Positions 1 through 14,296 of a stretch of 64,000 nucleotides of DNA are shown piece after piece. Made by a program: the position numbers and the translations under genes. The notes under the pieces were generated by a model. The model was not told the DNA's origin. It worked only from the letters and a program-made list of their open reading frames with translations, and ran no database searches. Origin of the DNA: Podospora comata (Eukaryota > Ascomycota > Sordariomycetes > Sordariales > Podosporaceae); NCBI GenBank assembly GCA_017354895.1, contig CP071493.1:4340001-4404000 (forward strand), in the 5' to 3' direction. Each line of letters begins with the position of its first letter. The stretch's first letter is position 1.

Positions 1-796
1 TCGTCCCATCCCTACAACCGCACACACACACACAAACACACTCTCCCGACCCTCGACCGCCCACTCCCCGCCCTTCTCCCCGCGAATCCCAGTGACCACC
101 GGCCATACCCATACCGCAACGGCCACCTGTAATTCCATCCGTCTCGGTGCTTCCTGTGTCGCTATTCTTTGATCATCCATTTCTGCGCGTGTTCGGGTAC
201 ACGTCTGTCAGTTGTCTGCTGTCTGTCTCTTCGCCTCTTTCGCCCTTTCACCCTTTCACCCTCTTCCCCCCCACCCTTCCAAAACAGGCGTCAACCCCAG
301 CTCCGTCGAACCCGTCAAACCCCGTCCCGTCCCGTCTTCTCCTGCCAGCCTCTTCCTGCATTTTGTCGTCTGTCGCCGTCGACCTCCTGGTATTCTGGAC
401 CGTCGACTTGTTGCGCGCATCGCACGTAGCCTCCGATTGATCCAACTCGATCTCGCCCGTATTCATTCGTTACCATCTGGACGCTGGTGCTAGGAGGGTG
501 AGCCCGGCAGTAATATCTCGCGAAAACCGACGACGCTCTGCACCAACAGACGAATCTCGACGCCAATTGACCCGCCGACTGTCGCACGATACACTCCTCA
601 ACGCTTGCTCACTGGCTGTGGAATTGGAGGGTTCTCTTGTGCCTGATCTGTCGACGTTCCTTTCTCGCGAGGCCGATGTCCCATCATGGTTAAATTGCGA
701 TTGGTTTGTGTTGCCACCATCATCAACACACCGTCCATCTCCTCCTCACCTGCGCAATAAGACCTAGGTGGTCGTTATCGACCAAGAATCGGAGCC
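1..796 (+). promoter_or_regulatory. Upstream region and leader of the F-box gene
   Basis: No convincing coding region is seen here. The stretch is rich in C and T, with several pyrimidine tracts (about 230-285 and 340-365), a common feature of fungal promoters and transcription starts. Several ATGs occur before the chosen start at 797, including near 169 and 212, and their frames end early, so the leader may carry upstream ORFs. The transcription start cannot be placed from sequence alone. Confidence 0.4.
21..41. repeat. CA-rich microsatellite
   Basis: A short, nearly pure CA dinucleotide run with one interruption near the left end of the window, in non-coding sequence. Confidence 0.8.
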
Positions 797-2422
797 ATGG
801 ATCCATTACATATCACCGAGTTCGGTTCGGAGCGCTATCTTGAGAAGGTCCAACAGTCTCAGGCCCAGACACAGGCAAATGCTTCCCAAGGGCAGGGGGC
901 AGTCTCGACGCTCCTCCAGTCCCCCTTTATTCTCCCTATTCGCGAGTCCGGCGCCACGGGCTCAGATGTCGGGGCCAAGTCGAACGAGCAAAAGCGTCCG
1001 GAAAAGAAGGGATTCAGCTCCTGGAGGAACAGATTTACCAAGCCCCCAGCAGTCCCACCTTCGAGTATCTGTGAACAGCCCGAACGTCGTCCCTCGTTGC
1101 CAGAATCGGCAACCAAACAGCCGTAAGTATTGATTTTGCATCTTTGCGGAAGCCTATCTAAGTGCTAACCCCTCGTCAGGCTGCCTTTCGACCATTTGTT
1201 TGCCGCGCTGCCGAACGAACTGCAGGTCGAGATCATCGCATCACTTCCGCTCTCTGATGTCTTGAACCTTCGACTGGCTTCGAAATCCCTTCACGCTCTG
1301 GTATCGCTGAACGAAGTCCCCATCACACGCTACCACCTTGACCACCACATACCCGCGTACGCCAAACGGCTCTACCCTTTGCCCCAGGGGCGTTCGCTCA
1401 ACTTTCACTATCTGTGCGGAATTTGGCATCGGCTACACGTTGCCGCCAAGCTGTCTCACCTAATGTGCCAGTTGATAATCAGAGAACAGTTGCTCCTCAA
1501 CACTGAAGAAAAGAGGAAGCAGTACGCCCCTCAAACAGAGCGGATGCGCCGCCGTCTGATTCCCATTTTGTTTACCGTGTTCCATTTCTTCGAAACGTAC
1601 CGGAAGCTTCACCTCAAATACATGGCCGAACACGACGGCCTCGGCCTATCAAAGACGCCTTATACGGTCAATCCAATCGAGGCCGAGATCATGAACATGT
1701 ACGACGACCGCACACTTCTGCGCGTTCATGAGGCTTTTCCCCTGGTAATATGGGCCTTTTGCAGAAGGCTCCGACCACCATCCTATGTCGGCCGCGTCGA
1801 GCGATCGCTGAGGGGTTACCTTAAAGAGAGACCACCTGACGAGGTCCATGCTGCAGTATTGTGCCTCGGTGGCATGCGGGAAGTCTTGAGGCTTTGGGAG
1901 GTGAAGGGTTACAATGCACGGCGGGCGGCCGTCGATGCTTGGTATGAGTCGATTCTCCATGAACAACCGGTGGAGCCGGAGCCGAAAAGAAGACGAGGGA
2001 TGCTGGGCCTCAAGAGGAAGAAGTCTTCTTTCAACATGGGCAAGACGAATGGTCATGGGCACGAGGCACAGCACGGCGCAAACGACGTGAGCGCAGCACG
2101 CGGGAAACAGCCAGACAGCCTCGTTTTTCACACCAGCTTAGCGGCTGGTATGCCCATGGCCGCCCTGAGCAAGGACGAATCCAAACTGTTGTACCCTGAT
2201 CTTCCGGTGCTGCAACGAATATGGCTGGTCACAGCCGAGGCCATGATCTTGGATCGCAAAATTGTCGAACGACCGGCACATATACATCGCAACGCCCAAG
2301 TATTTACCGATTTGATTTCCGAAAGCGGCATCGATGAAGAAGACCAGTGGCTCTATGGTACCACCGCACCGGAGTCTGTCAGGCCGAATCTGGACGCTAT
2401 TGAAGAAGACCCAGATGAATAA
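797..2422 (+). CDS. F-box domain protein, 522 aa, one intron
   Basis: Exons 797-1122 and 1180-2422 are joined across a 57-nt intron (GTAAGT donor, GCTAAC branch-like site, TCAG acceptor). The join keeps frame and supplies the start of the F-box. Residues 1-108 are Gln-, Ser- and Pro-rich and look disordered. Residues about 112-160 read DHLFAALPNELQVEII followed by LPLSDVLNLRLASKSLHALV, a typical F-box. F-box proteins bind Skp1 in SCF ubiquitin ligases and recruit substrates. The rest is helical-looking, without recognisable WD40 or leucine-rich repeats. A basic patch at about 378-392 (KRRRGMLGLKRKK) could be a nuclear signal. The C-terminus is acidic. The substrate is unknown. The gene converges on the AT-hook gene. 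Confidence 0.85.
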
Positions 2423-3403
2423 CCGGAAAGGAGCCCGGTGAATTTTTATCACGCGACCTCTGTTTAGCCAGCAACAAGGACGATCTGCTGACGTCCGCTC
2501 ACTACATCACCGCCAAAACGCCCCCTTACGTCATTCTTTTCGGCCCCATGAAGAGACGGCGGCTGTAAAACATCGATACCAAGACATTTCTACAAAGACA
2601 CAATTTTCATTTGTCCGTTATGGGGTTATAAAAGCATTTACAGGCGTTTCAAGTTTCCTTTTTCAAGCTGCTGCTTCTTGTTCCGGAAAGCCGATAAGCT
2701 CGGCGGGGAACTCGGGCGAAGAAGGTCGGCATCGCGAGACAATATGGTGTACGGAATCTGTTGTTAAATCTTGGAAATGGTCCACGGGCCGCTTGGGGTT
2801 TCGAGCCCGGGGGGGGGGGTTTGTCGTATTTGCGTCTTTTTCTTTTTGAGGCATAAGGGGGCACACGGTGTGCCTTTTCACCTTACGGGTCATAGACCGC
2901 TCTTCTTTTTGTCACCTCTTGCTCTTGGTGTCGTTTCATCTTCTTTTCTTAAACTGCATACATACCCAGGAGTCATCTCACAGAGACACGGGCGCTTGCT
3001 GTACCATCGGTCTCGCTTGAGCTGCCTTGGCTCGAGTCAACTGGATGCCAGTTAGGTGGTGGACTTCATAGATACGGGAAAGACGCCTCCGCCCCTCCAT
3101 CACATTACATGGCTTCTAATTAAAGTACATTATTCATACATTTGCTGCTTTGGGGGAAAACTTTCCCGCGTGCCCCATATCAAATCAGAAAAATTCGTGT
3201 CTGAGGAGATGCGTAGTCAAGATGCACGATCAAGCTTGTCTCTCCATCGCCGTACCAGATATTGCAATGTAGGCCCCATATAATCCAATCCTACCTGAAA
3301 ACGATATTATATCACCAGCCAATGTCAACATGTCAGTTCCCAAGGCTATTCTTCATGACTTGTGTATTCATGTATTCATGAACCAACCCTGACCCCATCT
3401 CAT
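2423..3403. other. Convergent intergenic region
   Basis: The 981 bp lie between the stop codons of two convergent genes, so they should hold both 3' UTRs. An uninterrupted run of 11 G follows CCC near 2808-2819. Short open frames here have no family features, and no RNA gene was recognised. Confidence 0.5.
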
Positions 3404-6886
<3,483 letters not shown>

Positions 6887-8458
6887 GGAACCTGGTTTAG
6901 GCAGGGGGACGGGAGTGACTTTGGATGTCGTAGCCGTGCGTGAAGAGAGTGTTGCGCCTGCGCGTGAAAGTTAGCAGCACATTTGGTCCCCCTCATCATT
7001 ATCATGCCCACCTGAAGGGGGAGCCATTGGAAGGTGTGGCTATGAAGAGCGTCGCACGATGTAAAACTCAGCGGTGGCATATATGCTGAAGCGGCTCCAG
7101 TGATATGATTGATCTAATGGGGCGTCAAGTCACAACCTCGGCGCCCAAACTGCATTTTCGAAGTGAATCTGGGTTGAATATGTTTTGACGGAGGTGCTGG
7201 TGAGAAAGCGATAACAGAGGCGCGCCGAATCGATGGAGAAGAGTTCAGCGGCTCCACAAGATGCCAGGGAGTAGGGAGCGCCAGGTTGGCAGCCAAGGTC
7301 AACAGGCCCGACTATGCGCGTTGACCAGCACGAGAGGGAGAGCAACGCAAGAACGTTGTTGCCGCCGTTCCACAGCTCTGGCTGGGTGAAGTATAAAGAT
7401 TGTCAAAGTCAAGGTAGCTGCACTCGGTAAGCCCTATGACCTGAGGCGGTTGGTGATACAACTGTACACGCCAGGCCAATGTTGCTTGGCATCGAAAGTT
7501 GAGGGGCAATGGAGCGATCACAGAGCGATGGCTGGGGCCTGAAAAGCGGTCCACGAATGTGTGATGCCAGACACAAACATGACGATGTCAGCGGCCCTGG
7601 AGAGACTGGGGATACTTGGGTCGAGGCCGATAACTCGGTGTAGTTTCTCTGCGGAGCAGCTGAATGACAAAGGTCCGTCGGTCGGTTGGAGTTGAGGTTG
7701 AACAGCGGAAACGCACCTCACTTAATACGAAAGAAATGCAGACCTTGATTGGTAGCTCGCCGCCAATCATGCGCACAAGCCTCACCCACGCTACCTACAA
7801 CTGCGCCCAGTGTGGCTGCTGTATGCGTAACAGCTGCTGTTCATTTCCCCAGCGTCGTGATGAATCTCCCGATGCTAACACTTGGCCTACTGGCCCAATA
7901 ACAAGACGTAAACAGGTCTAGCCTCATAGGAGAAGGAATCCAAGTTCGACGGATTGTGGCAGAACGGAAGGCTCCAACCTGATACATTGGGCTTCCGGCA
8001 CATCTTACATATATCGTCCCGACCCCCGACTGGGGTACGTACCGGGCCCATAGCTGCCAAATCAAATGCGACCGCCAGGAGCCCAGCTAAGCTGCTGGGT
8101 GAGCTCCCCACTTCCAGGTGCTTGGTGTGTTCCAACATCATCAATTGATACCAACATCACCCTCATCGAGACCTCCCACCGCACCCCACGGCATCCCGCA
8201 GAACGCCTTCAATATTAACCTCTCAAGCCTCTCTACTTTTCTGCCTCCTGTATCGGTTAAACAACCAGCCCTACTCAACCGCCCCCTTGTCCTCGCAACC
8301 GGTCGTCTCTATCGCACAGGCAACCACCCCTCCCCTTGAAGGGAAATCCCCTAGAGTCCAGAGTCCCGAGAGCAACACCTCGGTTTCTCGACACACCTGT
8401 ACCGCCTTGCAACGAACTCTAGGCCGACCCCAAGCATACCGGCATGCTGTAGCCCGCC
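6887..8458. promoter_or_regulatory. Divergent intergenic region, AT-hook gene / V-ATPase C
   Basis: About 1.6 kb separates two divergently transcribed genes and should contain both promoters and leaders. CT-rich stretches just before 8459 (about 8160-8290) fit the leader of the V-ATPase gene. No coding region with family features, tRNA or repeat was recognised. Confidence 0.5.
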
Positions 8459-9845
8459 ATGGCTCCGGCGCAATACATACTCGTTTCCCTGCCCCTCCGC
8501 GTCTTCGATGACGATCCGCTCAAGTCCTTGGCCGCCACCGTCGGTCGTGACAATGGCGAGGTGCTGCCCTACCCTGTCCCGTCGTTCAAGATTGGCACAC
8601 TCGACGCCCTGGTGCAACATGCCGACGACCTAGCAAAGCTCAACGGCGCCTGCGAAGCTGCCGTCGCCAAGGTTGCCGATTCCCTCAGAGGCATTTTGGA
8701 TGGTGATGAAGACCTAGTGGCTCAACAAAAGATAGTCAATGACAGTAAGCTTGTGTTGCACTGTTTGCCATCGTGCCAGAATGACTGCTGACAAGTATGA
8801 CACAGAACCCACGGATCAGTACCTGCGCTCATTCCAATGGAACAAACTTCGCTACCGAGCTGATCGGCCTCTGGTTGAGCTCATCGAAAATCTCCAAAAC
8901 GACTTGCAAAACTCAGATAACGATGTCAAGGCCAAGTTCAACCAGTATAACACCGTCAAGACGAATCTCGCCGCCTTGGAGAGGAAACAAACGTAGGCTA
9001 TCCCAGACTTTTGCGGCTGTGTAGCTTCTCTCGTGTTCCGGGCTGACTATAATTAATCTAACCAGAGGAAACCTCGTCACCAAGTCGCTCACGCCCATCG
9101 TGGACCCAAAGCTCCTTGTACAGGACTCGGAATACATGGAAACGCACCTCATTGTGGTGCCGACGAACGCACGGAAAGACTTCATCCGCAGCTATGAGAC
9201 ACTTGCTCCCATGGTAGTACCGCGGTCATCTATTCAGGTTGCTCAGGACGACGAATTCACGCTGTTTGCAGTTACAACGTTTAAGAAGACGAGCGCCGAG
9301 TTTCTTCAAAAGTGCAGGGAGCACAAATGGACCCCTCGCCAGTACAAGTATGTGGAGGGCGGCAAAGAAGAAGAGCAACGCGAGCTCCAACGCGTCGAGA
9401 AGGAGGCGAGAAAGGTGCGGGCCGAGGCCCTTTTGCTGGGTCGGACAGGTTGGGGTGAGAGTGTGATGATTTGGGCACATGTCATGACACTTCGCGTCTT
9501 TGTCGAGACAGTGCTCAGATACGGCTTGCCCTTGGAGTTTGCGTCGGCACTTATCAGAGTAGGTTTTGAACCCCCCAGAAGACGGGCTTGGGAGACAAGA
9601 CAAAATACCTGGAGCGTTGGAGCTGACACTTCACGTAGACAACGCCAAAACAAGCCAAGAAGGTCAAAACAGCCTTAGACTCGGCATACTCGTACCTTGG
9701 GGGCAATGCGTTTGGCCGGGACAAGCATGGGCGGGTCACCAAGGACGATGCATCTTTAACATCCGAAATGGCTGCGGCGGGCCTTAGTGTGGGCGAGGGC
9801 AACGAGTACACCGCATATGTGTATTATGAATTTGATCTCCCGTAA
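8459..9845 (+). CDS. vma5: V-type proton ATPase subunit C, 390 aa, four exons
   Basis: Exons are 8459-8744, 8806-8992, 9066-9558 and 9639-9845. Introns are 61, 73 and 80 nt with GTAAGC, GTAGGC and GTAGGT donors. The joined protein matches the subunit C family from end to end: MAPAQYILVSLPL at the start, SFQWNKLRYR and KQTGNLVTKSLTPIV in the middle, and a C-terminus with SAYSYLGGNAFG and a final EYTAYVYYEFDLP. The length is close to the yeast protein (about 392 aa). Subunit C sits at the interface of the V1 and Vo sectors, holds the peripheral stalks, and is released when the pump disassembles reversibly. It acts at the cytosolic face of vacuolar and endosomal membranes. The gene converges on the APS kinase gene with 236 bp between them. 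Confidence 0.95.
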
Positions 9846-10081
9846 TCGGTTAGGGGTGCCTTCGTGAAGGCATGGAGGGGTGAATAGGGAGTGGCTGTAT
9901 GGTTCGTCATTCGGGAGTCTCGGTGTCAAATGCCTCTTTAACTTTCCTCAGCCCTATTTTTTTTCTTTTTGTTCCCTTGAGATGGATGCCAGAACTTGAT
10001 GTAGCTTGTAGTGGCTTTGCCATTCAGTCTCCGACACGTGCAGAATAGACGCTCAAAGCAGGGCCCAGGATCGCTCTTCAT

Positions 10082-10943
10082 TTATCTCGTCTCGATGGTC
10101 TGGCTGATCAGTCCCTTTTCCGCCAGGTACTCTACAATCTTCCTCACTGATTCCTCCACGCTCAGCTGATCGGTTCGGATGGTGATTTCTGGATTCTCAG
10201 GGGCCTCGTATGGCGCCGAGATGCCAGTAAAGTCCTTGATCTCACCAGCACGCGCCTTCTTGTAGAGACCCTTGGGATCTCTCTTCTCGGCCTCCTCCAG
10301 AGGGATATCCACAAAAACTTCGATGAACGGGAGTGCGTCGTCGCCGGACTGCGAGGCGTTCGCATGCAAGTCGCGGGCGATCTGCCGGTCGGCCCGGTAA
10401 GGAGAGATGAAGGATGTCAGGGCAATGGTGGACGAGTCAGCGAACAACTTGGCAACCTAAGTCGAAGCACAGTGTTTTATGATTAGCAACCAGATCACAC
10501 GCCCATCAACAAACCCGAGTGACAGGCCGGATTTCCTACCTCAGAAATGCGGCGGATATTCTCGTTGCGGTCTTTCTCCGAGAAGCCCAGGTCCTTGTTC
10601 AGGCCGAAGCGAACATTGTCGCCGTCGAGCCTGTAGGCGGCAAGGCCGATATGAAGCAAGTGCTGCTCAAGGGCAGTGGCAACGGTCGACTTTCCCGAGG
10701 CAGAGAGACCCGTGAACCAAACAGTAAAGCCGCGTTGGCCACGGAGTTGGTTTCGCTCATGGCGCGAGAGCGATGGATGCCAGGTAATGTTGCTATCGCC
10801 GGTGTTAATACTCCTGGTTCATGGGCTGGTGCGAGACACATCTGCCCCGCCATGAGCCAGCTGTGCTCAGGGACATCAGAAGCTCTAGACTCGGCCCCGA
10901 ATAGCGGGACGGAGAAGCAACCAGGTTCAACTTACGTGGCCAT
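10082..10943 (-). CDS. Adenylyl-sulfate (APS) kinase, 218 aa, three exons
   Basis: Exons in transcript order are 10943-10936 (only 8 coding nt), 10813-10540 and 10456-10082; introns are 122 and 83 nt. The enzyme phosphorylates adenylyl-sulfate to PAPS in sulfate assimilation, in the cytosol. Family marks include the P-loop GLSASGKST (residues 38-46), RLDGDNVR (64-71), [13 protein letters not shown] across the second splice, SPYRADR, and a lid-like [19 protein letters not shown]. The length fits the roughly 200-210 aa family. The first acceptor is a CAG/GAG tandem, so a one-serine difference near residue 4 is possible. The gene is called MET14 in yeast and metallo-independent names vary in filamentous fungi, so no symbol is given. 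A CYS3-type site lies upstream at 11261. Confidence 0.93.
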
Positions 10944-11604
10944 TATGACGAGTGTCGGATTATCCAGGGACGGCGTCCTTAACGTTCAGTTTGGATTAAC
11001 AAGTTGGGATGAGGGTCCAACACAAGAATCGATATACATATGGATGGCGGGGTCATAAACGACAATATATATATACATGTAACAAATTCCAACGCCTGGG
11101 TGAGTGGGTCATTGTTTCTGCAACCGTTCGGCCGTCCCTGCAGCGAATGTGACTCGACTTGACTCCGATTCGGAGCTGGAGCCCTGCAAAAAGGTCGCCA
11201 TTGTTGGTCAGTTTGATGTTTCCATCCCAGCATTGAAGCCTTGGTCCGGTCGGATGGCAGATGGCGTCATTTTTTAGCTGCTGCGTGCATGGGAAATACC
11301 CCACACCCCACATTGATGTGTGTCTTGGCGGCTTGTCAAGGGCTCTTCTTCCACTTGCACTCTCCACATGCAGCGATTGTACTATGAAGCATTGCGCCCC
11401 TACATGACTGGTGTCGACTATATACGGCCGATCGCGACCTGCTACTACCAAAGCGGCAGCAGCATCTGCTCTAACTATACCTCTATTCAGATGCCTCTAT
11501 GCGAAATAGCAACGATGTAAATGTATGTCTACCCCCTATAACTTCTATCCACGCCATGTGTCATCTCCCAATCCCCACCTCACCACGAGCTTGCGTGCGC
11601 TGTT
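10944..11604 (-). promoter_or_regulatory. Upstream region of APS kinase
   Basis: About 660 bp lie between the thioesterase stop and the APS kinase start; both genes run leftward. This should hold the APS kinase promoter and the thioesterase 3' UTR. The one recognisable element is the palindrome at 11261-11270. A TA-rich run at about 11065-11080 could contribute to the core promoter. Short frames here have no family features. Confidence 0.5.
11261..11270. promoter_or_regulatory. CYS3/MetR-type sulfur-regulatory site ATGGCGTCAT
   Basis: The ten bases fit the palindromic consensus ATGRYRYCAT at every position. This consensus is bound by the bZIP sulfur activator CYS3 of Neurospora (MetR of Aspergillus). 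It lies about 320 bp before the APS kinase start codon, a gene of the pathway that factor controls. A single match can occur by chance; the match and its position are observed, and the regulation is inferred. Confidence 0.6.
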
Positions 11605-12634
11605 TCATGTTACTGGGTAAATCTTTGCCATGGTCTGTAAGCGCCAAGTTTGTCAGCAGAACGTGTCTTGAATCGGCTTGGGGGTCTGCATTCAGAAATG
11701 TCCATACCGATGCCTGTCTAGGAGAAATGAAAAGAGCGCTCGCCGTGGCCAGTACTGTTGGCTGCTGGCCCTCCTCGGTAGGCAAAGTCTCGATATGGCC
11801 CTCGACCCACGCTTTCCTCCCCTCTGCCTTGACTGTCGTCGCCCGGAGCACCAGATACTGATTGGCCATGGCGGGTGCCTTGTAGTTGATCTCAAGCTTG
11901 GCTGTCATGCCCACGTTAAAAGGCAGCACAGGAAAAGAGCACCGCGCCAGCCCCTCGTCCAACATCGTGGCGAGGAATCCGCCGTGGATGATGCCTTCAT
12001 GGCCGCACAAGTCGGTTCCCACGTGCGATATTTGAACATAGCTCTTGCCGCTTCGTTCTGACCAACTAAAAGGCGGAACTGTCACTTTCCCTGGTCCCAT
12101 GAGTGTGCCGCCTGTCAAGTTGTGCTTCCTCCAGGTCTCGGGTATCTTCATGTGCGGGCGAGATTCAATCATATCAGGGTCAGCGCGAAGGGAGGCGACC
12201 AGGGGGTGTGAGTTGATGTAGTCTTCCTTAGCCTTGGCATCGTCGTCTTCGGGAGTGTACATGGTGAGGCTGGCAGCATCATCTGGTGGCGAGAGGATTG
12301 TCCTAGCAGACTCGTACGCGGGCGCAGCGGCCATGATGAAGCCGAGAGCGGTGAAGAGGAGGATGCGGCCGGTGACGGAGGCGGTTCGACGGAAAAGCGG
12401 CGGTTTATCGGCTGCAACGGAAGCACTGGCCGAATCTAGGGACCGATCAGGCAGACTGTCAGTGGCCTAGTTTACAGGACGTAGAGCATATACCATGATT
12501 GCTTTGAGCTTACCTGTGGTAGTCGAGATAGCACGAGACGGTGGTGTTGGGATACAGTGCCTAGACCTAGGGGTAGAGACAAGGCGGAGGGTGGAAGTAT
12601 GGCGGCGCGTGGCCGAGAGTAAACGGGAGGACAT
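11605..12634 (-). CDS. Hotdog-fold (PaaI/THEM4-like) thioesterase, 292 aa, probably mitochondrial
   Basis: Exons in transcript order are 12634-12514, 12435-11708 and 11634-11605; introns are 78 and 73 nt. The N-terminus (MSSRLLSATRRHTSTLRLV, then many Arg and Ser and no acidic residues) looks like a mitochondrial presequence. A hydrophobic segment GRILLFTALGFIMAAAP (about 63-79) could anchor the protein in the inner membrane. The hotdog domain follows: GHEGIIHGGFLATMLDEGLA has the family HGG motif at 191-193, and KLEINYKAPA and the final strands follow. These enzymes hydrolyse acyl-CoA thioesters; the substrate cannot be told here. The last exon is only 30 nt and yields ASTMAKIYPVT. It was chosen because it has a good donor (GTATGG), a CTGAC branch site and a TTACAG acceptor. 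Retaining the intron would give a longer, different tail. Confidence 0.83.
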
Positions 12635-13474
12635 GGCGAAGAGGCGGCCTCGGGCGAGGAAGACAAGACGGGTTTTATGTCACCGAAATCCGGGTTTCGC
12701 AACCTGTCTGCCAGGCACCGCACGACGACTGGCGGGAATTGCTTTGGACGGATCCACCTTGCTCGCGTCGATGTCGCAGGCGAGCGGACACACGGAGAGG
12801 GTGGATCCCGGGAGGTTAGGGTCTAGATGCAAATCTATCAGCCAGTTTACTTATCATGAACATGGCAGACGCCAAAAGATATAGATATGGAGGGAACACA
12901 CTGCCCAGGCTTCGAGTCTATGTTCAAGCAGCGCCGGACCGGCATAGGGCAATGCTGAAGAACTTACTGCAGTAACTCTGGTGAGACTGAGCTTCGATGT
13001 CAGTGCCAACGGCACAAGCTTGTACCGACGCGACCAGCAATCAGCTCTTGCGGGAAAGAGTGCCGGGGTGAACGAAGCAGAACACGGCTTCAAAACCTCG
13101 GCAACGGTTTTCATGGCACCCGGAGGCGCCGGCTCAAGATGGTGACGTCTTGGCACAAATGCTTAGCTAAGGTGTGTGCATCGTCGAGGCTTACACATGG
13201 AATCTTCAGACACGCAATATCTCACAGCCACGAGACAGAATCCCGTGTTCTGGCGTGCAGGATGCACGGGCGCAAACAATCTGTGCCGTCATCTCGTGGC
13301 CGGCCACTGACGCAATTGGATGAACTGCTCACTTGTCTTGAATTGAGGCAACAGAAATGGTTGACATGCCCCTCCATCTGAGCCCACCCACTATTTTATT
13401 TTCCTCTATTACCGCTGCTGCTTCTGTTACTATTCACCGCTCCCAGTCCATACATATACACAGTAACACCCATT
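12635..13474. promoter_or_regulatory. Divergent intergenic region
   Basis: About 840 bp separate the thioesterase and the small plus-strand gene, so both promoters should lie here. Two plus-strand open frames (12495-12884 and 13139-13381) have no family features and no splice logic joining them to neighbours. No RNA gene or repeat was seen. Confidence 0.45.
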
Positions 13475-14133
13475 ATGGTACGTTTGCTGGCAAGCAACAT
13501 CCCCCAGTCGTGGCGGTGGCTAGCCCTATTAACTGTAGTAGGCCACCGCAGAAACCGTCGAGCTCGGGGCCACTCATGAGCCAAAGGAGGAGTCGCTCCG
13601 GGTCTTTGAGCAGATTGAACGTGAATTGAAGAAAACACTCGTTCATATCCGTCACGAGCATGACAGTGAGCCAAAATAGCCTGCCTTTTCGCCCATTCCT
13701 GGCCAGCAAGGTCCTGATGGCTTACACATTTGCATTTGTCCCCCATAAAAGAACATGAGCCGGAATACTTTGCGGCTACTGAGCATCTTAGTGATGCCGA
13801 GTTAGCCGGCTTTACGCTTGACGACTTCCAGCAAGTTCGTGTCGCCGTCTCCGCATACGGGATTCATATCTTCGGCAAAGTCAGGATTCCCGCTCTGCCT
13901 GATGATGGCCCAGCCTACATTCATTTCCGTGCTTTCACCGGAGGCCCGGACGACGAAGCCAAGCTCCACAGTATCCGTAAGTCAAAGTGCAAAGTCATAG
14001 GAGGTCAATGGAGACCCGAGAAGTGCTCAGCTTATAGTGCAAAGATACCGAAGACAAGGAAGAACCCGATGGTGGCCACACTTTCCGCGCCATCTTCACA
14101 AAAAACGACCCGCTGGAGTGGTTCGACACCTAG
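13475..14133 (+). CDS. Unrecognised small protein, 146 aa, four exons
   Basis: Proposed exons are 13475-13477 (the ATG alone), 13542-13665, 13752-13976 and 14045-14133, with introns of 64, 86 and 68 nt. The join reads MATAETVELGATHEPKEE, then a charged helix (LRVFEQIERELKKTLVHIRHEH), then a compact domain with GIHIFGKVRIPALPDDGPAYIH and FRAFTGG, ending FRAIFTKNDPLEWFDT. Donors are GTACGT, GTGAGC and GTAAGT. The last two acceptors are AAG, which is less usual. Frame is kept at all joins and the composition is protein-like, so I believe it is a gene. I do not recognise the family, and there is no signal peptide or membrane segment. The 3' end converges on MAK21, 163 bp away. Confidence 0.6.
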
Positions 14134-14296
14134 AACCTCTGCCCATGGTGCCCATAGGGCTGACTTAGATAGCAATAAAACAAGCCACTTTTTGCCCCCT
14201 TTTTTGATTAACACAAACTCCCGTCCATCCTAAATAATGAGGAGTCTCAATAGTTGTGACCTCGCACTTTCCAACCAAAATGCTGTACAGGACATG

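Noticed and set aside
2808-2819. C3G11 run as a G-quadruplex or regulatory element
   Set aside because: A single G run between two convergent genes cannot be told from slippage; nothing else supports a function.
13977-14040. TATAG acceptor for the last exon of the 146-aa gene
   Set aside because: It gives a wrong frame relative to the phase-1 donor. The AAG at 14044 yields a coherent end, though AAG acceptors are weaker, so some doubt remains.
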